From: an uncultured Bacilli bacterium
Lineage (GTDB): Bacteria; Bacillota_I; Bacilli_A; RF39; UBA660
NCBI GenBank assembly: GCA_947632415.1
Contig: CANRPB010000042.1
Location: forward strand, 1-11,033
DNA: 11,033 bases
Reading direction: 5' to 3'
Shown: in pieces, positions 1 to 6,144 of the stretch
Position numbering within the stretch: position 1 is the first letter of the stretch
Layout of the letters: every line of letters begins with the position of its first letter
Notes under the pieces: model-generated
What the model was told of the DNA's origin: nothing
What the model saw: the letters and a program-made list of their open reading frames with translations, nothing else
The model's database searches: none
Translations under genes and position numbers: made by a program

Positions 1-145
1 AGGAGCAGAGGTTTGTCAGGAGTAGCTTGTCTACTCCGTCTGCGGAAGCATAATGAAATTATGCTCGTGCAGACTGCCTCTCTCGCGGAAGCGAGACGCG
101 AATTTTGAAAAAATCTGATAAAAATCATTTTATTAGATTTTTTTT
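1..145 (+). ncRNA. 3' part of an unidentified structured RNA
   Basis: The first ~100 bases are much richer in G+C than the rest of the window and have no credible reading frame. They form nested helices: 7-11 with 77-81, 19-25 with 31-37 (loop CTTGT), 38-43 with 69-74, 48-54 with 58-64 inside it (loop GAA), and 81-86 with 91-96 (loop GGAA). This makes a multi-branched domain closed by a GAGG/CCTC helix. An intrinsic terminator follows directly, so this looks like the 3' end of an independently terminated RNA whose start lies outside the window. I compared it from memory with RNase P RNA, tmRNA, SRP RNA, 6S RNA, the T-box, the glmS ribozyme and the rRNA 3' ends, and none fits well. A long 5' leader ending in a terminator is possible but less likely, because parA has its own promoter candidate downstream. 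Confidence 0.6.
112..145 (+). terminator. Intrinsic terminator of the upstream structured RNA
   Basis: A 12-bp AT-rich stem pairs 112-123 with 128-139 (one G-T wobble, 4-base loop) and runs straight into T residues up to 145. It separates the upstream RNA from the parA operon. Confidence 0.75.
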
Positions 146-234
146 AATATATTATAAATGATGTTTAATAAGAAAGTATTGATAAAAATTATTTAGTAAC
201 TATGACTTTTTTATTTTTTTACCTTTTTTTCTAA

Positions 235-263
235 TTCAATAGAAAAAAATAGCAAAGTATGAT
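235..263 (+). promoter_or_regulatory. Candidate promoter of the parAB operon
   Basis: TTCAAT (235-240), a 17-base spacer and TATGAT (258-263) form a plausible housekeeping sigma promoter about 40 bases before parA. The -35 matches the consensus at only 4 of 6 positions. A perfect TTGACA at 279-284 is nearby but has no -10 at the right distance. The rest of 146-301 is T-rich and shows nothing else I can name. No parS palindrome (TGTTNCACGTGAAACA) is visible here. Confidence 0.45.
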
Positions 264-301
264 AAAATGATATGTAGTTTGACATAGAAGATGGTGATAT
301 T

Positions 302-1087
302 ATGGGTAAGGTAATTGCCTTAGTTAATCAAAAAGGTGGCGTTGGAAAGACGACATCTAGTATAAATTTAGCTGCTTCTTTGGGGGCTTTAAAGAAAAAA
401 GTTTTGTTAGTTGATTTGGATCCTCAAGGAAATGCTAGTACAGGAATTGGTATTGATAAGGGAGAGATTGTTAAAAGTGTATATGATTTATTAATTGATG
501 AAGCGACTTTGGATGATGTTGTTATAAAAACTAAGTTTAAGAATTTGTATGTTATTCCTGCAACTATTAATTTAGCAGGTGCTGATATTGAACTTATGGA
601 AAAGAGTAGATTGGAGCCTGGTTTTTCTAAGGGTTCTCAGTTGAAGAAGTATTTGGATATTGCTAAGGAGGCTTTTGATTATATTATAATTGATTGTCCA
701 CCTAGTTTGGGTATTTTAACTACTAATGCTTTAACGGCTGCTAATTCGGTTATTATTCCTGTTCAATGTGAGTTTTTTGCTTTAGAGGGAATTATGCAAC
801 TTTTAAATACGATTATGTTAGCACAAAAGAGTTTGAATCCTAATTTGGATATTGAAGGTGTACTTTTGACTATGCTTGATAATAGAACTAATTTAGGTTT
901 AGAGGTTGTTGAAGATATAAAAAGTTATTTTAAAGAACGTGTTTATGATACTATTATTCCTAGATTGGTAAGGCTTTCTGAGGCTCCTAGTCATGGTAAG
1001 CCAATTATTGCTTATGATCCTCATAGTAGAGGGACTGAGGCTTATCTTAATTTAGCTAAAGAGGTGATTGAGAGAAATGGAGAATAA
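302..1087 (+). CDS. parA: ParA/Soj chromosome-partitioning ATPase
   Basis: This 261-residue protein is a deviant-Walker ParA/Soj ATPase. It binds the nucleoid as an ATP dimer, is released by ParB, and helps origin segregation and DnaA control. The signature KGGVGKT lies at residues 11-17, with the extra signature lysine at 11. The A' motif DLDPQGN is at 38-44 and the Walker B-type stretch DYIIIDCPPS at 126-135. The length is typical of chromosomal Soj (about 250-260), with no N-terminal HTH of the plasmid type. The start has a weak GGTGAT ribosome binding site 5-6 bases upstream. It overlaps the downstream parB start and leads the operon. Family assignment is certain from the motifs. The chromosomal rather than plasmid role is inferred from the ribosomal and ychF context. 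Confidence 0.96.
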   Translation: MGKVIALVNQKGGVGKTTSSINLAASLGALKKKVLLVDLDPQGNASTGIGIDKGEIVKSVYDLLIDEATLDDVVIKTKFKNLYVIPATINLAGADIELMEKSRLEPGFSKGSQLKKYLDIAKEAFDYIIIDCPPSLGILTTNALTAANSVIIPVQCEFFALEGIMQLLNTIMLAQKSLNPNLDIEGVLLTMLDNRTNLGLEVVEDIKSYFKERVYDTIIPRLVRLSEAPSHGKPIIAYDPHSRGTEAYLNLAKEVIERNGE

Positions 1088-1955
1088 AAAAAGAGCGCTT
1101 GGTAGGGGTTTGGAAGATTTGTTTAATAGTGAAAATCTTGATTTAGAGAGTGTTGAACAAAGAATTTATGAAAGTGCGTCTAAGGAGGAAATTGTTGATT
1201 TAAATATTAGTGATTTAAGGCCTAATCCTTATCAACCTAGAAAGGTTTTTGATGAAGATTCTTTGAAAGAACTTTCGCTTTCGATTAAGGAACATGGTGT
1301 TTTTCAGCCTATTATTGTAAAGAAAAGTATTAAGGGATATGATATTGTTGCTGGTGAGCGTCGTTTTAGGGCTTCTAAGATGGCTGGTCTTGATAAGATT
1401 CCGGCAATTATTAGAAATTTTACTGATGAACAGATGATGGAGATTGCTTTGCTTGAGAATTTGCAGAGGGAAAATTTGAATGTTATTGAGGAAGCATTGG
1501 CGTATAAGTCTATGATTGAACATTTGAATTTGACTCAGGATGATTTAGCGCGTCGTGTTGGTAAAAGTAGAAGTCATATTACTAATATTTTAGGTCTTTT
1601 GAGATTGCCTACTGTTGTTCAACAGATGGTATCTGATAATAGAATTACAATGGGTCATGCTAGGGCTTTAAGTAAATTGGAGTCTGATGAGAAGATTGTT
1701 GAACTTGCTAATAAAATTGTTGATGAAAATCTTGTGGTTCGTGATATAGAAAATATTACGAGTGGTAATGATGTTTCTAAGAAAGTTCCAGTTAAAAGAA
1801 AGAGTTTTAGTAATGAGTATAAGTATGTTGAGGATTTGCTTCGTGATAAGTTTGATACGAGGATTAAAATTAAGGATAAAAAAATAGAAATATCTTATAA
1901 TAATGGTGCTGATTTGAATAGAATTTTAGAGATTTTAGGTATTAAGGATATATAG
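1077..1955 (+). CDS. parB: ParB/Spo0J CTP-dependent partition protein
   Basis: ParB loads at parS, slides as a CTP-bound clamp and stimulates ParA. With the start chosen here the protein has 292 residues. The N-terminal ParB/Srx-like nucleotide-binding domain shows NPYQPRKVF from residue 50 and the conserved CTP-binding box GERRFRA at 93-99. A helix-turn-helix (QDDLARRVGKSRSHITNIL) follows at about 154-172 and reads parS. The C-terminal ~50 residues would be the dimerisation domain. I prefer ATG 1077 to the upstream in-frame TTG 1068, because the Shine-Dalgarno GAGGTGA (1061-1067) sits 9 bases from 1077 but abuts 1068. The N-terminus then reads MENKKRALGRGL, the usual ParB opening. The gene overlaps the end of parA by 11 bases, which suggests translational coupling. 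I saw no parS in the window. Confidence 0.95.
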   Translation: MENKKRALGRGLEDLFNSENLDLESVEQRIYESASKEEIVDLNISDLRPNPYQPRKVFDEDSLKELSLSIKEHGVFQPIIVKKSIKGYDIVAGERRFRASKMAGLDKIPAIIRNFTDEQMMEIALLENLQRENLNVIEEALAYKSMIEHLNLTQDDLARRVGKSRSHITNILGLLRLPTVVQQMVSDNRITMGHARALSKLESDEKIVELANKIVDENLVVRDIENITSGNDVSKKVPVKRKSFSNEYKYVEDLLRDKFDTRIKIKDKKIEISYNNGADLNRILEILGIKDI

Positions 1956-1956
1956 T

Positions 1957-2757
1957 ATGAATGATATTTTGAATGTAATTTTAGTTAAGGAAATTGTTGG
2001 TCCTGTTCTAATTATTTTGGTTTCTATTGTTATTTATCTTTTTTTGAAACAGGTTGTTAATAATGTTTTTAGGTTTAAAAGTAAGCGTATTGATAATAAA
2101 AAAAGTAAGACAATTAATGGTTTGATTAATAATTTGATTAAATATTTTATTATTGTTATTGATTTAGTTATGATTCTTGATATATTTGGTATTGATACTA
2201 AGACTTTAATTGCTTCTTTGGGTATAGTTGGATTAGTTGCTGGTTTAGCGGTTCAGGATACACTTAAAGATTTTGTGGCTGGTGTTTCTATTATTTTTGA
2301 AAATCAGTATAGAATTGGTGATACTATAACTGTTAAGGGTTTTAGAGGTGAAGTAATTGATCTTGGTATTAAGTCTACTAAAATTAAGGCTTATACGGGT
2401 GAGATTATGATTATTCCTAACCATTTAATTGAAGAGGTTATTAATCATAGTTTAGAAAAATCGGTTGCGATAATTGATATTCCTGTTTCATATAATACTG
2501 ATATTGATAAGTTAGAGGATGTTCTTAGTAATTTGTTTTCTAAGTTAAATAAGTCAATTAAAGGATTGAAGGGTGATATTAAATTGTTAGGTCTTCAAAG
2601 TTTTGATGATAGTTCTGTTTCTTATCGTGTTACAGTTGATACTGTGCCTATGGAGCATTTGCAAATTGAAAGAGTTTTAAGACGTGAAATTAAAGAGGCA
2701 CTTGATAGTAATAATATTGAAATTCCTTTTCCTCAGGTGGTGGTTCACAATGGATAA
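1957..2757 (+). CDS. MscS-family mechanosensitive channel
   Basis: This 266-residue membrane protein of the small-conductance mechanosensitive channel family should release solutes on hypo-osmotic shock. Three hydrophobic segments are visible at about 12-32, 58-76 and 83-105. The last is the glycine/alanine-rich pore helix leading into the family signature GLAVQDTLKDFVAGVSIIFE. The beta domain follows, with YRIGDTITVKGFRGEVIDLG and IMIIPNHLI, and then the C-terminal cytoplasmic domain. The length fits the compact type found in Firmicutes (YkuT-like). The gene begins one base after the parB stop and overlaps the DUF951 gene by 8 bases. I see no good Shine-Dalgarno, so translation probably depends on coupling to parB. 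The ion or solute preference cannot be read from the sequence. Confidence 0.92.
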   Translation: MNDILNVILVKEIVGPVLIILVSIVIYLFLKQVVNNVFRFKSKRIDNKKSKTINGLINNLIKYFIIVIDLVMILDIFGIDTKTLIASLGIVGLVAGLAVQDTLKDFVAGVSIIFENQYRIGDTITVKGFRGEVIDLGIKSTKIKAYTGEIMIIPNHLIEEVINHSLEKSVAIIDIPVSYNTDIDKLEDVLSNLFSKLNKSIKGLKGDIKLLGLQSFDDSSVSYRVTVDTVPMEHLQIERVLRREIKEALDSNNIEIPFPQVVVHNG

Positions 2758-2935
2758 GGATTATAGGTTAGGAAGTATTGTTGTTATGAAGAAACCTCAT
2801 CCTTGTGGTACTAATGAATGGGAGATTGTTAGGTTAGGTGCTGATATAAAAATTAAATGTATTAATTGTTCTAGGGTTATTATGCTTCCAAGGGTTGAAT
2901 TTAATAAAAAACTTAAGAAAGTTATTACGTTTTAG
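2750..2935 (+). CDS. DUF951 (YyzM-like) small protein
   Basis: This 61-residue protein begins MDKDYRLGSIVVMKKPHPCG and belongs to DUF951, a small conserved family of unknown function. In Bacilli it typically sits between parB and ychF, as here. It contains a cysteine in HPCG and a CxxC (KCINCSR) followed by RxxF-type basic residues, which suggests a small beta-barrel or zinc-ribbon nucleic-acid-binding fold. That is inference only. The in-frame extension to 2684 is rejected, because AGGTGG (2735-2740) is correctly spaced from ATG 2750 and the extension would overlap mscS deeply. The start overlaps the mscS stop (ATGGATAA), a typical coupling arrangement. Its TAG stop (2933-2935) runs directly into the Shine-Dalgarno that originally served the transporter gene and is now split by the IS. 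Confidence 0.88.
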   Translation: MDKDYRLGSIVVMKKPHPCGTNEWEIVRLGADIKIKCINCSRVIMLPRVEFNKKLKKVITF

Positions 2936-2951
2936 GAGACCAACTATGAAA

Positions 2952-2957
2952 AGTCAA
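2952..2957 (-). promoter_or_regulatory. -35 half of the IS110 circle-junction promoter (right end)
   Basis: TTGACT reads toward the right-end terminus, 13 bases before the CT core. In the integrated element it lacks a -10. When the ends join it lies exactly 17 bases from the TATGAT in the left end. Confidence 0.78.
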
Positions 2958-2992
2958 TAGTTTTTTTGGAAAGAAATTAAAATAATTAAAAA

Positions 2993-3049
2993 ACAAAAAT
3001 TATTTCACAGCAACGCACCGTAAAGTGAGGTTACGGTTACGATTTTTGT
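2993..3049 (-). terminator. Structured right-end hairpin, likely transposase terminator
   Basis: ACAAAAAT (2993-3000) pairs with ATTTTTGT (3042-3049) around an inner perfect 7-bp hairpin, 3017-3023 with 3031-3037 (loop AGTGAGG). Read in transposase direction, the outer stem is followed by a run of T, which fits a terminator for the transposase transcript. Read on the + strand it could also hinder read-through from the parAB operon. The rest of 2936-3088 is AT-rich IS end sequence. Confidence 0.5.
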
Positions 3050-3088
3050 CAATGAAGACAATAAAATAAGCAAAGTTCTTTGAAAAAA

Positions 3089-4255
3089 TTAATCTAAATT
3101 AAAATTGACATTATTCTTTAACATATAAAAGATAGTTCTAACTAATTTTCCAGCACAATGACCTAAAGAATTGTAATGGAGTTTACCTTGAAGTCTTTTA
3201 GTGTTATAATAGTCATTGAAAGTTTTAGTGTTTAATTGAACATTGTTTGCTGCAAGAATAAGGGCATAACGAAGTAAAGAAGAACCACGTTTGCTCATTC
3301 TTGTAGAAGATGCATTAAAAGTGCCGGATTGTTTAACTGAAGGATCTAGTCCTGCAAACGCTAAAACTTGACCCGGATTATTAAAGCGATTAATGTCACC
3401 AATTTCAGAAATGATAATGGCAGCAGTCATATCACCAATACCTGGAATTGAAGTAATGACACTGTCGCTTTTTTTAATAAAATCACTAACTTGCTTTTCA
3501 ATATCATTAATTTGAGATTCAAGTAGTTCAATTAATTCGATAGTCATTTTAATTTGGATAGATAATGCGGAATTGTTAATACCAACTGAATTAGAAGCTA
3601 ACTTTTTAAGTTCAACAGCGCGAGATTTATCATATTTTCCACGAGAGTTTTTAATTAGTAAATTAGAAAGTTTAGTTAAGTTAACATTAGAAATATCTTC
3701 GGGTGATTGATAAAGTTTTAAAAGTTCGTGAGCAGTTTTAATATTTAGGTTATTTTTAAAGAAACTATTTAATTCTGGAAATAATTGATCAACGTATGTT
3801 TTTAATTGAATTTTAGCAGCAGAAACTTTATCCTTGAGGTCTTTATGAAATCTACAAAGAGATTTAATTTCAAGTAATTTAACATCATAATCAGATAATA
3901 AGTTATAATAACCTAAAGAAAGAGCTTCACAAATGAGCATAGAATCAACCTTATCATTTTTAACTTTTCTAATTCTAGTTTTTCTTAAAGTTGCAGTTTG
4001 AATAGGATTAATAATACCTAAATTAAATTGCTTTTCATGGAAATAGAAAATAAGATTGTTGCCATAATGAGCAGTAGATTCTAACCCAATTAAAACTTTA
4101 TCCTTATCAAAATTTTTAATTTTGGAAAATAAGAGATCAAAACCTTGTTTATTATTAGTAACTAAAAAAGGATTTTCAATAACTTCTCCAGTTGAGTAAT
4201 CAACAATAGATGCATAATGGTTTGTTTTTGCAATATCAATACCAACATAAATCAT
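3089..4255 (-). CDS. IS110-family DEDD transposase/recombinase
   Basis: This 388-residue recombinase acts with a bridge RNA to join donor and target DNA. The N-terminal RuvC-like DEDD domain has all four acidic residues: Asp7 (YVGIDIAK), Glu59 (IGLESTAHYG), Asp101 and Asp104 (KNDKVD). This spacing is close to that known for IS621. A helical, coiled-coil-rich middle follows. The C-terminal Tnp domain has SIPGIGDMTAAIIISEIGD and then a conserved serine region, KQSGTF (Ser310 is the likely nucleophile) and MSKRGSSLLR (320-329). No key residue is missing and the frame is intact, so the element may be active. ATG at 4255 is chosen because GAGGTG lies about 9 bases upstream and MIYVGIDIAK is the standard family start. 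The longer in-frame reading from 4360 would run through the bridge RNA. Confidence 0.95.
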   Translation of the reverse strand: MIYVGIDIAKTNHYASIVDYSTGEVIENPFLVTNNKQGFDLLFSKIKNFDKDKVLIGLESTAHYGNNLIFYFHEKQFNLGIINPIQTATLRKTRIRKVKNDKVDSMLICEALSLGYYNLLSDYDVKLLEIKSLCRFHKDLKDKVSAAKIQLKTYVDQLFPELNSFFKNNLNIKTAHELLKLYQSPEDISNVNLTKLSNLLIKNSRGKYDKSRAVELKKLASNSVGINNSALSIQIKMTIELIELLESQINDIEKQVSDFIKKSDSVITSIPGIGDMTAAIIISEIGDINRFNNPGQVLAFAGLDPSVKQSGTFNASSTRMSKRGSSLLRYALILAANNVQLNTKTFNDYYNTKRLQGKLHYNSLGHCAGKLVRTIFYMLKNNVNFNLD

Positions 4256-4276
4256 AAAAGAACACCTCACATATTT

Positions 4277-4440
4277 AGATAACAAAGTGGTTCCACAGTT
4301 TATATCTATCACAGCCTTGCTTGTTATAAGAAGTCTAAGCTTCAACCAACCAATAAGCAATTAAAGATAAAACTGTGGTTGTAAACTCCGAAAGAGTAGT
4401 CAAAGCTACAAGGTTTAAAATAAACAATCCACAGTTATCT
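4277..4440 (-). ncRNA. Candidate IS110 bridge RNA
   Basis: This region lies in the non-coding left end directly upstream of the transposase start, where IS110-group bridge RNAs are encoded. In IS orientation AGATAAC (4440-4434) pairs with GTTATCT (4283-4277) and closes the whole ~164-base structure. Loop 1 is closed by AACTGTGG (4436-4429) with CCACAGTT (4378-4371). It has a terminal hairpin GTAG/CTAC, with AAACCT (4416-4411) on its 5' side and GGAG (4389-4386) on its 3' side. Loop 2 is closed by TTGCTT (4360-4355) with AAGCAA (4322-4317). It has a terminal hairpin GAAG/CTTC, with GTTGGT (4350-4345) on its 5' side and ACAAG (4324-4320) on its 3' side. These match target-left, target-right, donor-left and donor-right sequence around the CT core. 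The exact transcript ends are unknown. Confidence 0.82.
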
Positions 4441-4551
4441 TAAGTATATTATATAAAATTAGAGAGAAAAATTAAAGAAGGAGAAATGATAATATACTAG
4501 TCAGTATGTAAATACAAAATCTCTCTTGTAACTGACTATATATATCATACA
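4441..4551 (-). other. IS110 left-end non-coding tip upstream of the bridge RNA
   Basis: This stretch holds the outer left end of the IS. It contains the -10 half of the junction promoter at 4549-4544 and an inverted repeat TAGTCAGT/ACTGACTA (4498-4505 with 4531-4538), inside which TACAA (4513-4517) pairs with TTGTA (4526-4530). It also has AGAGAGA/TCTCTCT (4461-4467 with 4520-4526). These could be recombinase-binding or RNA-leader structures. No protein-coding signal is seen. Confidence 0.5.
4544..4549 (-). promoter_or_regulatory. -10 half of the IS110 circle-junction promoter (left end)
   Basis: TATGAT starts 2 bases inside the left terminus and reads toward the bridge RNA and transposase. 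Its spacer in the joined form is 13 right-end bases, the CT core and TG, which makes 17. The integrated copy has no matching -35 in the flank, so expression should rise on circle formation. Confidence 0.78.
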
Positions 4552-4558
4552 AGGTTTT

Positions 4559-6061
4559 ATGAAAAATAAAAAGAAGAAAAAAGTTTTTCAGGGGGCCCTT
4601 TCTACAATTTTAATTATGTGTTTTATTGTTATGTGTCTTTCTTTTATTCTTTCGTTGATTGGTTTTGAAGGTTATGAGACATATATTTCTAATGGTTCTT
4701 TAGAGTCTTCTTTGGTTACTGTTAACAATATTTTTTCTGTTAATGGAATTAAGTATTTGTTTAATAATTCGGTTACTAATTTTAGGTTGTTTGAGCCTTT
4801 AGTTTTGCTTATTATTTCTCTTATTGGTGTTAGTGTTGCTGATGTGAGTGGAATGCTTGATTCAATTTTTATTCCGCTTAGAAAAATAAAGGGATCATTT
4901 TTATCTTTTATTGTTATTTTAACTGGTATTTCTATTACTTTTTTTGGTAATTACAGTTATGTAATGTTGTTTCCTCTGGTTGGTATTTTGTATAAAAAGA
5001 TTGGTAGAAGTCCTGTTTTGGGAATTTTAACGGCTTTTTTAGGTATTACTTTGGGTTATGGAACGGGAATAATGTTTAATTATGATTCTTATATTTTGGG
5101 TGCTTTGACGCAGGCGACGGCTCGTGTAGATGTTGATGCTGATTATGTATTTAGTTTGGTTTCGACTGAATATATTATGATTGTAAGTACATTTATTGTT
5201 AGTTTTGTTTTGGCGAATTTAATTGAGAAGAGGATTGTTCCTAAATTTAAGAAAACGGAAGTTGTTGTTAGTGATAATAAGTTTAATATGTCTTGTTTTG
5301 CTTTGTTTTTAGTTTTAATTGTTATTTTGGTTTATATGATTATTCCTGGTCTTCCTGGATCTGGTATTTTGCTTGATAGTGGAGCAGTAAGATATATTGA
5401 TAAATTATTTGATAATTATAGTCCTTTTTCTAATAGTTTTATTTGTATTTTTAGTTTGATTCTTTGTATTTGTGGTGTTTTTTATGGATATTTGCACAAT
5501 ATAAAGGATGTACAGGTTTATACTAAGGGTATTTCTAAGACGTTTGATGGCTTTGGTTATTTGTTTGTACTTATGTTTTTTATATCACAATTAGAGGGTA
5601 TGATAGAGTGGACTAATATTGGTGTTGTTTTAGGTTCTAGATTGATTGATTTTATTAGCAATTTAGAATTGTCTGGTGTTTTACTTATTATGGTATTTTT
5701 TATCGCTATTGTTATAATGAGTATTTTTATTCCTTCTACTAATGGTAAGTGGGTTATTGCGTCGCCTATTGTTGTTCCTTTATTTATGCGTTCTAATATT
5801 ACTCCTGATTTTACACAGTTTATTTTTCAAATTGCGGATAGTGTTGGTAAATGTTTAACTCCTTTTTATGCTTATTTTATTATTATGATTGGTTTTATGG
5901 AGAAGTTTTCTAATGATGATGAGAGTGGTGTTACTATTTTGGGTACGATGAGGATGACTTTACCAATAGCGGTTATTGTAGGTTTGTTATGGCTTCTTAT
6001 TATTGGATTGTGGTATATTTCAGGTTTACCAATAGGTATTAATGGTTATTCAACATTATAA
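4559..6061 (+). CDS. AbgT-family transporter
   Basis: This 500-residue polytopic inner-membrane protein belongs to the AbgT family (E. coli AbgT, p-aminobenzoyl-glutamate uptake; MtrF-type members export sulfonamides). About nine to ten hydrophobic stretches alternate with short loops after a lysine-rich cytoplasmic start (MKNKKKKK). The late signature FIPSTNGKWVIASPIVVPLF, followed by DFTQFIFQIADSVGKCLTPF, matches the family's conserved C-terminal half and its usual ~500-residue length. The actual substrate (a folate fragment, another dipeptide-like acid, or a drug) cannot be told from sequence. Originally the start followed the DUF951 stop with AGGAGG in between, so it was the last gene of the parAB operon. 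The IS110 insertion leaves only AAGG before TTTTATG and places ~1.6 kb of antisense DNA upstream, so expression is probably reduced. Confidence 0.85.
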   Translation: MKNKKKKKVFQGALSTILIMCFIVMCLSFILSLIGFEGYETYISNGSLESSLVTVNNIFSVNGIKYLFNNSVTNFRLFEPLVLLIISLIGVSVADVSGMLDSIFIPLRKIKGSFLSFIVILTGISITFFGNYSYVMLFPLVGILYKKIGRSPVLGILTAFLGITLGYGTGIMFNYDSYILGALTQATARVDVDADYVFSLVSTEYIMIVSTFIVSFVLANLIEKRIVPKFKKTEVVVSDNKFNMSCFALFLVLIVILVYMIIPGLPGSGILLDSGAVRYIDKLFDNYSPFSNSFICIFSLILCICGVFYGYLHNIKDVQVYTKGISKTFDGFGYLFVLMFFISQLEGMIEWTNIGVVLGSRLIDFISNLELSGVLLIMVFFIAIVIMSIFIPSTNGKWVIASPIVVPLFMRSNITPDFTQFIFQIADSVGKCLTPFYAYFIIMIGFMEKFSNDDESGVTILGTMRMTLPIAVIVGLLWLLIIGLWYISGLPIGINGYSTL

Positions 6062-6090
6062 ATTACTAGGTTTTTGTCTAGTAATTTTTT
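6061..6090 (+). terminator. Intrinsic terminator after the AbgT-family gene
   Basis: AATTACTAG (6061-6069) pairs with CTAGTAATT (6078-6086) as a 9-bp perfect stem with an 8-base loop, running into T residues to 6090. It overlaps the last base of the transporter stop codon and ends the original parAB-abgT operon. Confidence 0.88.
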
Positions 6091-6092
6091 GA

Positions 6093-6121
6093 TTGTTATT
6101 AGTTTTAAAATATTGTATAAT
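6093..6121 (+). promoter_or_regulatory. Promoter of ychF
   Basis: TTGTTA (6093-6098), a 17-base spacer and a perfect TATAAT (6116-6121) sit 23 bases upstream of the ychF start. The -35 begins 3 bases after the preceding terminator. Confidence 0.75.
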
Positions 6122-6144
6122 ATTTTTGTACTGGAGATGATTTT

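Larger units (their letters stand above)
2939..4553 (-). mobile_element. IS110-family insertion sequence (IS110 group, bridge-RNA type)
   Basis: The element is about 1.61 kb and lies opposite to the host genes. Its right end is at 2939 and its left end at 4551, with the core dinucleotide AG on the + strand (CT in IS orientation) present at 2937-2938 and 4552-4553. The interval given includes one core copy. Ends were placed by three independent signs. Removing the element restores a perfect Shine-Dalgarno and start codon (TAGGAGGTTTTATG). Joining the ends builds a 17-bp-spaced promoter. The bridge RNA loops match both junctions up to the CT. As in the IS110 group, there are no terminal inverted repeats or long target duplications, and the long non-coding end precedes the transposase gene. 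Codon choice is less G/T-skewed than in the flanking genes, which fits recent arrival. The IS separates the transporter gene from the parAB operon. Confidence 0.88.

Noticed and set aside
279..284. TTGACA as -35 of parA
   Set aside because: A -10 at the required distance would fall inside the start of parA and no such sequence is there.
1068..1076. TTG start for parB
   Set aside because: The Shine-Dalgarno GAGGTGA directly abuts it, whereas ATG 1077 has normal spacing and gives the usual N-terminus.
2684..2749. Longer DUF951 start at 2684
   Set aside because: It overlaps mscS deeply and adds a hydrophobic stretch foreign to the family. ATG 2750 has a well-placed AGGTGG.
2948..2960. Mini reading frame ATGAAAAGTCAATAG (from 2946) after GGAG behind DUF951
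   Set aside because: It is four codons long and consists of IS right-end sequence. The GGAG belongs to the split Shine-Dalgarno of the transporter gene.
4256..4360. N-terminal extension of the transposase to position 4360
   Set aside because: It runs through the structured bridge RNA region and has no ribosome binding site. The family start MIYVGIDIAK with GAGGTG upstream is at 4255.
4526..4548. Outward promoter from the IS left end toward the transporter gene
   Set aside because: TTGTAA and TATCAT are present but only 11 bases apart, which is too short for a normal promoter.
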